Shown here piece after piece: positions 1-9,219 of a stretch of 10,772 nt of DNA; within the stretch, counting starts at the first letter, position 1; every line of letters begins with the position of its first letter. Position numbers and translations under genes: made by a program. Under the pieces are notes generated by a model that was not told the DNA's origin, searched no databases, and saw nothing but the letters and a program-made list of their open reading frames with translations. Source of the DNA: Blastocatellia bacterium (GTDB lineage: Bacteria; Acidobacteriota; Blastocatellia; UBA7656); contig JAKEHD010000341.1 in assembly GCA_022615215.1 (NCBI GenBank), positions 1-10,772 of the forward strand. Direction: 5' to 3'.

Positions 1-389
1 CTATGAATAATCCCGTGCGAGTGCGCCTTGACCAGCGCTTGGGCCAACTGCTCGGCAATTTCGACGATCTCTATGGTTTCAAGAGGATGGTTCCTTATCT
101 TTGTTGCGAGATTATCTCCCTCGATGTACTGCATCACGATGAAGGGACTCGCCCCTTCGTCGTTCACCTCGTAGATGGAGCAAATGTTCGGATGGTCCAA
201 AGCGGCTGCCGCTTTTGCCTCTCTAATCAACCGCTTTCTTGCCAGATCATCCTCCAACCCTTTTTCAAGCAGAAACTTGATGGCAACCTTGCGTCCAAGC
301 TTTAAATCCTCGGCAAGAAATACCTCGCCCATCCCGCCAACGCCGAGTTTTCGAAGAACTCGATAATGTGAAATCGCCTCAGTTATCAA
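1..389 (-). CDS. Serine/threonine protein kinase, N-terminal part (truncated by window edge)
   Basis: Read on the minus strand, this encodes the N-lobe of a Hanks-type Ser/Thr protein kinase, which transfers ATP phosphate to Ser/Thr of target proteins. The first 129 residues are visible. They show the glycine-rich loop GVGGMGEV (about 16-23), the ATP-anchoring lysine in VAIK (Lys38), the alpha-C glutamate in REA (Glu57), the DHPNI segment (65-69), the hinge VMQYIEG (85-91), and HGIIH (125-129), which opens the HRD catalytic loop. The window ends there, so the catalytic Asp, DFG motif and any C-terminal sensor domain are unseen. No ATG exists between the upstream in-frame stop and the kinase fold. 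I chose TTG at 389-387 because GAGG (401-398) lies 8 bases before it; TTG at 413 is an alternative. In related bacteria such kinases often carry a C-terminal membrane helix or propeller, but that cannot be judged here. The gene is divergent from the 980 gene. Confidence 0.93.
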   Translation of the reverse strand, partial: MITEAISHYRVLRKLGVGGMGEVFLAEDLKLGRKVAIKFLLEKGLEDDLARKRLIREAKAAAALDHPNICSIYEVNDEGASPFIVMQYIEGDNLATKIRNHPLETIEIVEIAEQLAQALVKAHSHGIIH

Positions 390-397
390 CGCCGCTA

Positions 398-401
398 CCT
401 C
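398..401 (-). promoter_or_regulatory. Ribosome binding site that decides the kinase start
   Basis: GAGG on the minus strand sits 8 bases before the TTG at 389. It is the only good Shine-Dalgarno match near the beginning of the kinase fold and is the reason for preferring this TTG over the one at 413. Confidence 0.5.
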
Positions 402-420
402 GGGGCAACACAAAGATAGA

Positions 421-430
421 TTAAGCTTAA
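421..430. repeat. 10-base perfect palindrome upstream of the kinase gene
   Basis: TTAAGCTTAA is a perfect palindrome in an AT-rich patch 32 bases before the kinase start codon. It could be an operator half-site or part of a minus-strand promoter, but I cannot pair it with a convincing -35/-10 set. It may be chance in AT-rich DNA. Confidence 0.3.
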
Positions 431-635
431 CTTAAAACAGATAAACCAAAGAGGCCCCCTATTGGTCCCAAGCTTTTACTCTCTGTAGCATGGTTCTACT
501 CTTGGGTAAACTGTTTGTCAATCAAGAATTTAGGGAGAGCGTATAAGCCCTCCCGCATGCAATACGGGCGCAAGCCTGACAACTCGCCGGTGACGTTCCG
601 GCAAGATGGGTGGTTTCGTATGATTCCTCCCTTAA

Positions 636-652
636 CTGGCCGGGCGGGCCAG
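636..652. repeat. Hairpin in intergenic region
   Basis: CTGGCC and GGCCAG form a perfect 6-bp stem with the 5-base loop GGGCG. No T-run follows, so it is not a typical intrinsic terminator for either strand. Confidence 0.5.
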
Positions 653-664
653 GTCAAGGCCGTT

Positions 665-689
665 AATGCGCCAGGTTTAGCCTGGCATT
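665..689. repeat. Hairpin in intergenic region
   Basis: GCCAGG (670-675) and CCTGGC (681-686) form a perfect stem with loop TTTAG. An alternative register pairs AATGC plus CAGG on the left with CCTG plus GCATT on the right, leaving a two-base GC bulge. It lies only 17 bases after the hairpin at 636-652, so the two could stack in an RNA leader. Confidence 0.5.
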
Positions 690-944
690 TCTTATCGGAT
701 GAAAGTCACAGCTTCGTAAGGTCTAACCAACCACTCATACCGAGTGTTGCAGAGGGAAGGAGATAGGGAGTTGCCCCGCCTGGGCATCCTCTCAGATGCT
801 CAATGGAGATTGGATGGAGACGGAGATGTCCGAATTCGCCGAAGCGCCGCATTCAGAAGACGGATCGTTCCGGTTCAGGATTGGCCTTGCTTTGCCTGTC
901 AGTTTTGTGATACCTCAAAGGCGAATTCCAATATCACTGACGGA

Positions 945-963
945 GCCGGGATTTCCTCCCGGC
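945..963 (+). promoter_or_regulatory. Leader hairpin next to the ribosome binding site of the 980 gene
   Basis: GCCGGGA (945-951) and TCCCGGC (957-963) form a perfect 7-bp, GC-rich stem with loop TTTCC. It ends two bases before the Shine-Dalgarno AGGAGG. The overlapping TCCTCC (954-959) is exactly complementary to GGAGGA (967-972) of the ribosome binding site. Two mutually exclusive folds are therefore possible, one leaving the site open and one closing it. Whether this is used in the cell is unknown. Confidence 0.45.
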
Positions 964-965
964 AC

Positions 966-971
966 AGGAGG
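966..971 (+). promoter_or_regulatory. Strong ribosome binding site for the VPS10-like gene
   Basis: AGGAGG is a full Shine-Dalgarno match 8 bases before the ATG at 980. It fixes this ATG as the start, and the protein then begins with a clear signal sequence. Confidence 0.85.
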
Positions 972-979
972 ATGCCTCT

Positions 980-3900
980 ATGACCTTTTCCAATCGCGCT
1001 TCATCGAGACTGACCGTAATACTTGCCATAGCATTTTGCCTGGCGATTTCAATCCCGCTTGCGACAGTTCTTTCCGCGCCGCGCGTTCTGAATGAATACA
1101 TTTTATTGTCTGCAACAGGCGTGAAGGTTCCCGTCGACCCGGCCCACTTTCAAGGACTCAGTTATCGTTCGATAGGACCGCATCGAGGCGGGCGAGTTAC
1201 TGCCGTTGCGGGACACCCGAAACAGCCGCACACGTTTTATATGGGCGCGACCGGCGGGGGCGTGTGGAAGACGACCGATGCCGGCGGAGGCTGGGCCAAT
1301 ATCTCTGACGGCTTCTTCGAAACAGGCTCGATAGGCGCGATCGATGTTGCGGATTCAGACCCCGATGTTATCTATGTCGGGACAGGGAGCGCGGCCATAA
1401 GAAGCAATGTGATTTTAGGGCGCGGCGTCTACACCTCGACCGACGCAGGAAAAACCTGGACGCACGCGGGGTTGCGCGATGCGGGGCAGATAGGCTCGAT
1501 TCGCGTAGACCCGCGAAACGCGCAGGTTGCATTCGTCGCGGCCCTCGGTCAGCCCTTCGGCGCAAATCCGACGCGCGGCGTGTTTCGCACGAAAGACGGC
1601 GGAAAGACATGGCAGAAGGTTCTCTATATAAATGACCGCACGGGCGCGGTCTCGCTGGCTGTGAACCCTTCGAACCCCGATGAAATTTATGCGGGAGCGT
1701 GGAGGGCCGAGCGCAAGCCCTGGACCATAATAAGCGGAGGCCCGGCCGGCGAATGCGGAATCTATAAAAGCACGGACGGCGGCGAAAAATGGACCAAGTT
1801 GAGCGCAGGACTTCCGCAGGGTCTCATAGGCAAGATCGATATCGATATATCCCGTTCGAATCCCAAACGTGTATATGCCATACTCGAAGCCTCTGCGGGC
1901 GAAGGCGGCGTCTATCGCTCGGAAGACGCGGGCGCAAGCTGGTCGCTTATTAATAAGGACGCATCGCTGCTTGCGCGGCCGTTCTATTACACGTATATAG
2001 ACGCAGACCCCAAAAACGCCGACATCGTATGGGTCAATAATCTGGGCCTTTGGAAGTCTGCGGACGCGGGCAAAACTTTCCGCCGCGTGTCGACGCCTCA
2101 CGGGGACAATCACGGAATGTGGATCAATCCCGATAATCCCGACATTATAATTCAATCGAATGACGGCGGGGCCAATGTCACTCTGAATGGCGGAGAGAGC
2201 TGGTCTACGCAGTACAACCAGCCGACAGCGGAAATCTATCAGGTCTCAGTCGATAATCAGTTCCCTTATCGCGTCTACGGCGCGCAGCAGGACAACAGCA
2301 CCCTGATAGTTCCGAGCCTTCCGCCCGCAGCCGGCCGCGTAGACGACCCCCTACAGTTGTGGCAGCAGGGACCGGGGTGCGAGACCGGACCCATAATGGC
2401 CCATCCGCTGAATCCCAAAATCGTTTACGGGGCCTGCAAGGGCGAGTTCTATCGCATGAACATGGAGACCGGTCAGACCGCAAGCTACTGGGTCTATCCG
2501 CAGAATCGCTACGGCCATAACCCTAAAGATATACGCTTCCGCTTTCAGCGCGTCTCTCCTATGGAAATCTCGCCGCACGATTCCCGCGTGATTTATCACT
2601 GCTCTCACGTAGTGCATCGCTCGACCGATGAAGGCGTCAGTTGGGAAGTCATAAGCCCGGATCTTACGGCTTTCGAAACCGACAAGCAGGTGATTTCGGG
2701 CGAACCCATCACGCGCGACATAACGGGCGAAGAGGTCTACAGCACCATCTATGCGATGCGAGAATCTGTTCTCGAAAGGGGCGTGTTATGGGCGGGGGCC
2801 AATGACGGGCCTGTGCATGTTTCGCGCGACAATGGGAAGACCTGGAAGAACGTCACTCCGAAGGGGCTGCCTCCGGGCGGGCGTGTTCAAAACCTTGAGC
2901 CTTCGCCGCATCGCAAAGGCTCGGCTTACATCGCCGTTTATCGTTACCTGTTGAACGACTGGCAGCCCTACGTATACGTCACGGATGATTATGGCGCAAG
3001 CTGGCGGCGGCTGACCGATGGCAAGAACGGCATCCCCGCAGACTATCCCACGCGGGTCGTCAGAGAAGACCCCGACCGCGAGGGGCTTCTGTATGCGGGT
3101 ACAGAGTTCGGCATGTTCATCTCGTTCGACAACGGCGCGCACTGGCAGTCGTTTCAACTCAACCTGCCCGTGACTCCCGTGACCGATATTCGAGTACACG
3201 GCAAAGACCTCGTGCTTTCGACCATGGGCCGAGCCTTCTGGATAATGGACAATCTCACCCCTCTGCATCAATTGAGCGAAGCGGTTCAATCTTCCGCCGC
3301 GCATCTCTTCGCGCCGCGAGAGGCATACCGCATGCGATACGCGGCGAGCCGGGGAGGCGGCGGTCAGCCGGAGTTTCCGCCCGTCGGGGCCAAGATAGAT
3401 TATTACCTCGCGTCGGAACCCGAAGGAGAATTGAAGCTTGAGATTGCGGACTCCGGTGGAAAGGTGATTCGCGCTTTTTCGAGCCGGGGAGCTGACCGGA
3501 GAGAACGGCCTGAGCAAGGCATGCGAGCTATGAACTTTGCAAGGACCGCTTCTCAGCGATTGTCTAGAGATACGGGCTTGAATCGTTTCGTGTGGGATTT
3601 GCGCCACGCAGGGGGCGGGGATGGAGCGCGCGGCGGCGGCCCGTTTGCGGTCCCCGGTCGCTATCAATTGAAGCTGTCGGCCGCCGGGTGGAGTCGGACT
3701 CAACCGCTCACATTGAAGATGGACCCACGCCTTGAGGAAAAAAGTCTTCCTTTTGAGCGAGACGGCGTGACTCAGGCTGACCTTGAAGAGCAACTCGACC
3801 TGAGCCTGAAGATAGGCGAAGCGATCAATGAAGCGCGCAGGATGGTCGGGCAGATCGATGAAGCGATCAGGAGCGCGGGCAATCGAAATGATTCTTCGGG

Positions 3901-4129
3901 AACGGTTCAACGTCTCAGGGAGATTCGCGCAAGGCTTGTGACAGCACCCGGCCCTTACCCGCAGCCCATGTTGATAGACCAGCTTGGAGGCCTGAACCGC
4001 ATGGTGAGCGGCGCGGATCGCAAGGTCGGCCGCAGCGCCTTCGAGTTTTTCGAGGCTCTTAAAAAAGAGATGGCCGATATGGGGGCAACCCTCACGCAGG
4101 TGTTATCGAATGGAACAGGTAAGCGATAG
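980..4129 (+). CDS. Exported VPS10/sortilin-like multi-Asp-box beta-propeller protein (glycosyl hydrolase-like)
   Basis: This 1049-residue protein is of the type usually labelled 'VPS10 domain-containing' or 'WD40/YVTN/BNR-like glycosyl hydrolase'; no enzymatic activity is established from sequence. Residues 1-33 are a signal peptide (basic start, hydrophobic core 11-31). Asp-box motifs (S/T-x-D-x-G-x-T/S-W) mark propeller blades at about 97, 152, 203, 263, 313, 359, 547, 614, 667 and 714. Their spacing suggests a large sortilin-like propeller or two propellers split by residues 370-540. GRAFWIMDNLTPL (750-762) closes the propeller part. A beta-sandwich-like segment follows, with FVWDLRHAG (870-878) and LTLKMDPRLEE (910-920), then a helical tail rich in Glu, Arg and Lys (about 928-1045). 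This domain order is common in Acidobacteriota and Bacteroidota. The gene is probably first in a three-gene unit, 44 bases before the sialidase-like gene. It likely acts in the periplasm or on the cell surface, perhaps binding glycan or peptide. Confidence 0.9.
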   Translation: MTFSNRASSRLTVILAIAFCLAISIPLATVLSAPRVLNEYILLSATGVKVPVDPAHFQGLSYRSIGPHRGGRVTAVAGHPKQPHTFYMGATGGGVWKTTDAGGGWANISDGFFETGSIGAIDVADSDPDVIYVGTGSAAIRSNVILGRGVYTSTDAGKTWTHAGLRDAGQIGSIRVDPRNAQVAFVAALGQPFGANPTRGVFRTKDGGKTWQKVLYINDRTGAVSLAVNPSNPDEIYAGAWRAERKPWTIISGGPAGECGIYKSTDGGEKWTKLSAGLPQGLIGKIDIDISRSNPKRVYAILEASAGEGGVYRSEDAGASWSLINKDASLLARPFYYTYIDADPKNADIVWVNNLGLWKSADAGKTFRRVSTPHGDNHGMWINPDNPDIIIQSNDGGANVTLNGGESWSTQYNQPTAEIYQVSVDNQFPYRVYGAQQDNSTLIVPSLPPAAGRVDDPLQLWQQGPGCETGPIMAHPLNPKIVYGACKGEFYRMNMETGQTASYWVYPQNRYGHNPKDIRFRFQRVSPMEISPHDSRVIYHCSHVVHRSTDEGVSWEVISPDLTAFETDKQVISGEPITRDITGEEVYSTIYAMRESVLERGVLWAGANDGPVHVSRDNGKTWKNVTPKGLPPGGRVQNLEPSPHRKGSAYIAVYRYLLNDWQPYVYVTDDYGASWRRLTDGKNGIPADYPTRVVREDPDREGLLYAGTEFGMFISFDNGAHWQSFQLNLPVTPVTDIRVHGKDLVLSTMGRAFWIMDNLTPLHQLSEAVQSSAAHLFAPREAYRMRYAASRGGGGQPEFPPVGAKIDYYLASEPEGELKLEIADSGGKVIRAFSSRGADRRERPEQGMRAMNFARTASQRLSRDTGLNRFVWDLRHAGGGDGARGGGPFAVPGRYQLKLSAAGWSRTQPLTLKMDPRLEEKSLPFERDGVTQADLEEQLDLSLKIGEAINEARRMVGQIDEAIRSAGNRNDSSGTVQRLREIRARLVTAPGPYPQPMLIDQLGGLNRMVSGADRKVGRSAFEFFEALKKEMADMGATLTQVLSNGTGKR

Positions 4130-4162
4130 TGCGGCAGCGACAGCGTGAAGCAGTCAACAAAT

Positions 4163-4167
4163 AAGGA
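4163..4167 (+). promoter_or_regulatory. Ribosome binding site for the sialidase-like gene
   Basis: AAGGA lies 6 bases before the ATG at 4174. An overlapping ATG at 4167 is in another frame and meets a stop after nine codons, so 4174 is preferred; it also gives the expected hydrophobic leader. Confidence 0.6.
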
Positions 4168-4173
4168 TGACGG

Positions 4174-5244
4174 ATGAAACTGTATGTGCTTGCTAAGAAT
4201 GTGGTCGGCTTTGTGGCGGTTATGGCGATTATCTCCATCGGCAGCCCGGCTCTGAAGAATCGCGATGCGATCGTGACGACGGAGTTCATTTTCGACGAAG
4301 CGCCTTTTCCTTCCTGCCATGCATCGACCATTGCCGAAACCAAAACGGGCCTTGTTGCCGCGTGGTTCGGAGGAACCCGCGAGAGGAATCCGGACGTTGG
4401 CATCTGGGTGGCTCGGCGAGATAAGATCACGTGGTCAAAGCCTTTTGAAATCGCAAACGGTCTTCAGCCCGACGGCAAGCGTTACCCTTGCTGGAATCCC
4501 GTTCTGTTTCAAGTCGAACGCGGGCCGCTGCTGCTCTTCTATAAAGTGGGGCCAAGCCCTAGCGAATGGTGGGGCATGCTTACTACTTCGACCGACGGCG
4601 GGGTGAGTTGGTCGAAACCGCGACGACTGCCTGACGGCATTCTCGGCCCTGTAAAGAACAAACCGGTCGCGCTCGATGACGGCTCTCTTCTATGCGGTTC
4701 CAGCACAGAGGACGCAGGGTGGCGCGTTCACATGGAGAGCACGACGGACCTCGGCGTCACGTGGCGAAAGAGCGAACCGCTCAACGACCGCGCTCAGTTC
4801 GGGGCCATTCAGCCGACGGTCCTCGTTCATCGCTCCGGCGCGATTCAGATTCTATGTCGCAGCAGGCAGAAGCGAATCACCGAGTCCTGGTCGACGGACG
4901 GCGGAAAGACCTGGAGCGCGATGAAAGCGACCTCGCTTCCGAATTCAAGCGCAGGCATAGACGCGGTGACGCTCAAGGACGGGCGCGCCCTTCTGGTTTA
5001 CAACCACACAGAGCGTGCGCGCAGTCCGCTCAACATCGCCGTTTCATCCGATGGCAAGACCTGGAAGGCGGCTCTCGTGCTCGAAGCCGAGCCGGGTGAA
5101 TACTCGTACCCGGCGGTGATCGAGACCGGTGACGGACTCGTGCATGTCACATACACCTGGAAGCGCGCGCGCATCAAGCACGTGGTAATCGATCCTGCAA
5201 AGCTCGCGTTGCGCGACATGCCCGACGGGCGCTGGCCCGACTGA
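4174..5244 (+). CDS. Exported sialidase-like (BNR/Asp-box) protein, COG4692-type
   Basis: This 356-residue protein resembles the predicted neuraminidase family (BNR repeat-like, six-bladed propeller). Residues 1-27 form a signal or anchor sequence. WFGGTRERNPDVGIW (64-78) is a typical family block. Asp boxes occur at STDGGVSW (139-146), TTDLGVTW (190-197), STDGGKTW (240-247) and a shortened SSDGKTW (291-297). EYSYPAVIE (309-317) followed by HVTYTWKRARIKHVVID is the usual C-terminal block. I do not see the F/Y-R-I-P motif of classical GH33 sialidases near the N-terminus, so true sialidase activity is not shown. This fold is also used by some polysaccharide lyases and rhamnosidases. The length is normal for the family. 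It lies between the VPS10-like gene and an MFS permease, which suggests the product of an extracytoplasmic glycan cleavage is imported next door. Confidence 0.87.
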   Translation: MKLYVLAKNVVGFVAVMAIISIGSPALKNRDAIVTTEFIFDEAPFPSCHASTIAETKTGLVAAWFGGTRERNPDVGIWVARRDKITWSKPFEIANGLQPDGKRYPCWNPVLFQVERGPLLLFYKVGPSPSEWWGMLTTSTDGGVSWSKPRRLPDGILGPVKNKPVALDDGSLLCGSSTEDAGWRVHMESTTDLGVTWRKSEPLNDRAQFGAIQPTVLVHRSGAIQILCRSRQKRITESWSTDGGKTWSAMKATSLPNSSAGIDAVTLKDGRALLVYNHTERARSPLNIAVSSDGKTWKAALVLEAEPGEYSYPAVIETGDGLVHVTYTWKRARIKHVVIDPAKLALRDMPDGRWPD

Positions 5245-5309
5245 CGCCCCTGCGGTCGCATTCAATCGGCCCTTCGCCGTGAGTTGATCGGACGGATAAC
5301 GAGCATACG

Positions 5310-6632
5310 GTGGTCAAAAGATCATACAAGTGGTGGGTCGTAGCCATGCTGTGGTTCGTCTGTTTCTTCAACTATGCGGACCGGCAGGCGATATTCTCTG
5401 TCTTCGAACTGCTCAAATCGGAGATGAATCTGAGCGATGTGCAACTCGGCATAGTCGGCGCGTCCTTCATGTGGGTATACGCAGGCTTCGGACCCATCGC
5501 CGGTCTGATAGGTGATCGAATCAGCCGCAAGACTCTCATCATCGGCGGCCTTATCTTCTGGTCGCTTATCACGATTGCGACGGCGCTTTCGACGAAGTAT
5601 TCGCATCTGGTCCTGTTCCGAGCGCTCGAAGGCTTCGGCGAAGCGTTCTATTTTCCCGCGTCGATGTCGATGTTGAGCGCCTACCACGAGCCTGAAACCC
5701 GTTCGCGCGCAATGGCTATTCACCAATCGAGCGTCTACGCAGGAACGATTGCCGGAGGGAGTCTCGCAGGGGTGCTCGGCCAGTATTACGGCTGGCGGTC
5801 GAGCTTTTACCTGTTCGGGTCGCTCGGAGTGCTACTGGGCGTTCTATTGCTCCTGTTGCTTCGTGAACCTGCTCGCGCCGAATCGAGCGAGACGGACGGA
5901 GACAGGCAAAAGGATCGTCTCAGCGAGGCGGGCGAACTGCCGGGCAACTCGATGAGGCGAGCACTGAAGAACGTGATGAGCGTGGTTGCGGAGTTATTCG
6001 CCAACCCTATGGTTCGGATACTGACCGCAGTCTTTATCGGCGCGAATTTCGTGGCGATGATTTTCCTGACCTGGATGCCGTCGTTCCTCTATCGTAAATT
6101 CAACCTGAGCCTGGCGATGGCTGGCGTGAGCGCGACCGCCTATTTGCAAATTGCATCGGTACTCGGCGTGCTGAGTGGAGGCGTGCTCGCGGACCGGCTG
6201 GCGAAAGCCAGTCGCGGCGGGCGGACTATTACGCAAGTGATAGGGCTTGCGCTCGGAGTGCCGTTCATCTTTCTCGCAGGCTGGACGATTTCGGTCCCCG
6301 TAGTGATCGTGGCATTGATGGGCTTTGGCTATTTCAAAGGACTTTATGATGCGAATATATGGGCCTCGCTTCACGATGTGGTCCGGCCCGAACGTCGAGC
6401 ATCGGCGGTTGGCTTCATGAACTCTTTGGGCTGGATAGGCGGCGGAGTCGCGCCTGTGGCAATCGCCGCCGCGAGCGAGCGTTTCGGCATGAGCGCGTGC
6501 ATCAGCGCGAATTCGGTGATTTATCTTCTCATCGCCGCGCTCTTGTTCTTGGGCATTCGGAGGTACATGGGGCTTTCTCGGTTCAGCCCGGTTTCAGCGC
6601 ACGTGATCCGAACCGGCGAAAACATACATTGA
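5310..6632 (+). CDS. Major facilitator superfamily permease (ACS/Spinster-like)
   Basis: This 440-residue inner-membrane transporter has about twelve hydrophobic helices in two halves, joined by a charged loop rich in Glu, Asp and Arg (about 186-215). NYADRQ (21-26) ends helix 1. MFS motif A appears in loop 2-3 as GLIGDRISRK (65-74), and a second copy in loop 8-9 as GVLADRLAKASRGGR (291-305). RALEGFGEAFYFPAS (104-118) in helix 4 is typical of organic-anion and sugar-acid carriers of the ACS group, and of Spinster-like carriers. I start at GTG 5310 because the basic leader MVKRSYKWW before helix 1 is usual for these proteins; ATG 5346 would cut into helix 1. The ribosome binding site is weak. 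It follows the sialidase-like gene by 65 bases with no terminator, so co-transcription is likely. The substrate cannot be told from sequence; a sugar acid, sialic-acid-like product or other small anion is an inference from its neighbour. Confidence 0.92.
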   Translation: MVKRSYKWWVVAMLWFVCFFNYADRQAIFSVFELLKSEMNLSDVQLGIVGASFMWVYAGFGPIAGLIGDRISRKTLIIGGLIFWSLITIATALSTKYSHLVLFRALEGFGEAFYFPASMSMLSAYHEPETRSRAMAIHQSSVYAGTIAGGSLAGVLGQYYGWRSSFYLFGSLGVLLGVLLLLLLREPARAESSETDGDRQKDRLSEAGELPGNSMRRALKNVMSVVAELFANPMVRILTAVFIGANFVAMIFLTWMPSFLYRKFNLSLAMAGVSATAYLQIASVLGVLSGGVLADRLAKASRGGRTITQVIGLALGVPFIFLAGWTISVPVVIVALMGFGYFKGLYDANIWASLHDVVRPERRASAVGFMNSLGWIGGGVAPVAIAAASERFGMSACISANSVIYLLIAALLFLGIRRYMGLSRFSPVSAHVIRTGENIH

Positions 6633-6648
6633 CGATCTCTCAGCCAAC

Positions 6649-6677
6649 TTGCCTGCGAATAAAAAAAGTTCTAAGAT
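6649..6677 (+). promoter_or_regulatory. Candidate sigma70-type promoter of the S9 peptidase gene
   Basis: TTGCCT (6649-6654) and TAAGAT (6672-6677) are separated by exactly 17 bases, and the spacer carries an A-tract. Each hexamer matches four of six consensus bases. It lies just after the MFS stop codon and about 175 bases before the next ATG, which implies a long 5' untranslated region. Confidence 0.45.
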
Positions 6678-6731
6678 TCCGCCGTTCCGAATCGACCCGA
6701 TATAACGGTTCGTGATAAGAACACAGGGGTG

Positions 6732-6746
6732 GCCTGATCGTCAGGC
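6732..6746. repeat. Small hairpin in the S9 peptidase leader
   Basis: GCCTGA and TCAGGC form a perfect 6-bp stem with the 3-base loop TCG. It sits midway in the 219-base gap and downstream of the candidate promoter, so it would lie in the mRNA leader. No T-run follows, so it is not a standard terminator. It could equally be a protein-binding palindrome. Confidence 0.4.
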
Positions 6747-6837
6747 AGGAACCCGAATCGAAATAGCAACTCTCTCGCAACCTGGGCAGTGATAGAGATC
6801 GACAAACGAGAGGGCAAGCAAAAATAAAATCATTCTC

Positions 6838-6844
6838 AAAGGAG
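6838..6844 (+). promoter_or_regulatory. Ribosome binding site for the S9 peptidase gene
   Basis: AAAGGAG lies 7 bases before the ATG at 6852. It supports this start, which is followed directly by a signal peptide. Confidence 0.75.
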
Positions 6845-6851
6845 CGTCTCA

Positions 6852-9011
<2,160 letters not shown>

Positions 9012-9030
9012 GCGATGCTTTTTGATCTCC

Positions 9031-9049
9031 GTCCGTGGTCCGTGGTCCG
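9031..9049. repeat. 7-base tandem repeat, 2.7 copies
   Basis: GTCCGTG occurs at 9031-9037 and 9038-9044, followed by a partial copy GTCCG at 9045-9049. The copies are exact. Confidence 0.8.
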
Positions 9050-9081
9050 GCAGAATTATACATTTATTGCGAGTACGCTTC

Positions 9082-9134
9082 CGTCCGTTGCATTGCTTTC
9101 AGTATCTCGGCTAAAGAACGAAGGACAACGGACG
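9082..9134. repeat. 9-base inverted repeat around a 35-base spacer
   Basis: CGTCCGTTG (9082-9090) is exactly complementary to CAACGGACG (9126-9134). Pairing can be extended by two or three bases outward with one bulged C. It lies after the S9 stop codon and shares the GTCCG core with the neighbouring repeats. Confidence 0.6.
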
Positions 9135-9161
9135 AATCATGCCTGACTCATACTGCGCCGG

Positions 9162-9187
9162 ATGTCCGACAATCTGCTAGATTGTCG
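9162..9187. repeat. Palindromic element, left copy
   Basis: CGACAATCT (9167-9175) and AGATTGTCG (9179-9187) form a perfect 9-bp stem with loop GCT, preceded by ATGTC. It is an inverted copy of the element at 9220-9245, identical at 23 of 26 positions. It resembles a REP-type intergenic palindrome; no T-run follows it. Confidence 0.75.
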
Positions 9188-9219
9188 CCCGCTTCGCTAA
9201 TTGTGCGACCGACAGCCTT

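Larger units (their letters stand above)
390..979. other. Divergent intergenic region with several hairpins, no supported gene
   Basis: This stretch of 590 bases separates the minus-strand kinase from the plus-strand gene at 980. Its AT-rich left part (about 415-535) gives way to GC-rich DNA with several inverted repeats. GGGAG/CTCCC (533-537/550-554) competes with CCCG/CGGG (552-555/565-568). Others are GCCGG/CCGGC (586-590/598-602), CTGGCC/GGCCAG (636-641/647-652), GCCAGG/CCTGGC (670-675/681-686), GTGATA/TATCAC (907-912/932-937) and GCCGGGA/TCCCGGC (945-951/957-963). The small open frames here have no recognisable domain and no good ribosome binding site. The divergent promoters must lie in this region, but I could not fix one with confidence; TTGTCA at 515-520 is a possible -35 without a well-spaced -10. 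If the plus-strand start is near 540, the hairpins would form a long structured leader. Confidence 0.6.

Noticed and set aside
3..366. Plus-strand open frames across the kinase gene
   Set aside because: The minus strand encodes clear kinase motifs throughout, so these are reading shadows.
540..615. Cyclic-di-GMP (GEMM) riboswitch, suggested by GGGCGCAAGCC near 566
   Set aside because: Only a short resemblance; the second conserved half with its tetraloop receptor and the expected spacing is not visible.
515..766. Open frame of 83 codons on the plus strand in the intergenic region
   Set aside because: No recognisable domain, no good ribosome binding site, and it runs across several hairpins. 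Better explained as chance in GC-rich non-coding DNA, though I cannot exclude a small gene.
744..1095. Two further small plus-strand open frames overlapping the start of the VPS10-like gene
   Set aside because: They overlap a gene with a strong ribosome binding site and signal peptide, and they show no domain.
2786..3910. Long minus-strand open frame (374 codons) inside the VPS10-like gene
   Set aside because: It lies opposite a well-supported gene. Its Arg/His-rich composition is typical of antisense shadows in GC-rich DNA.
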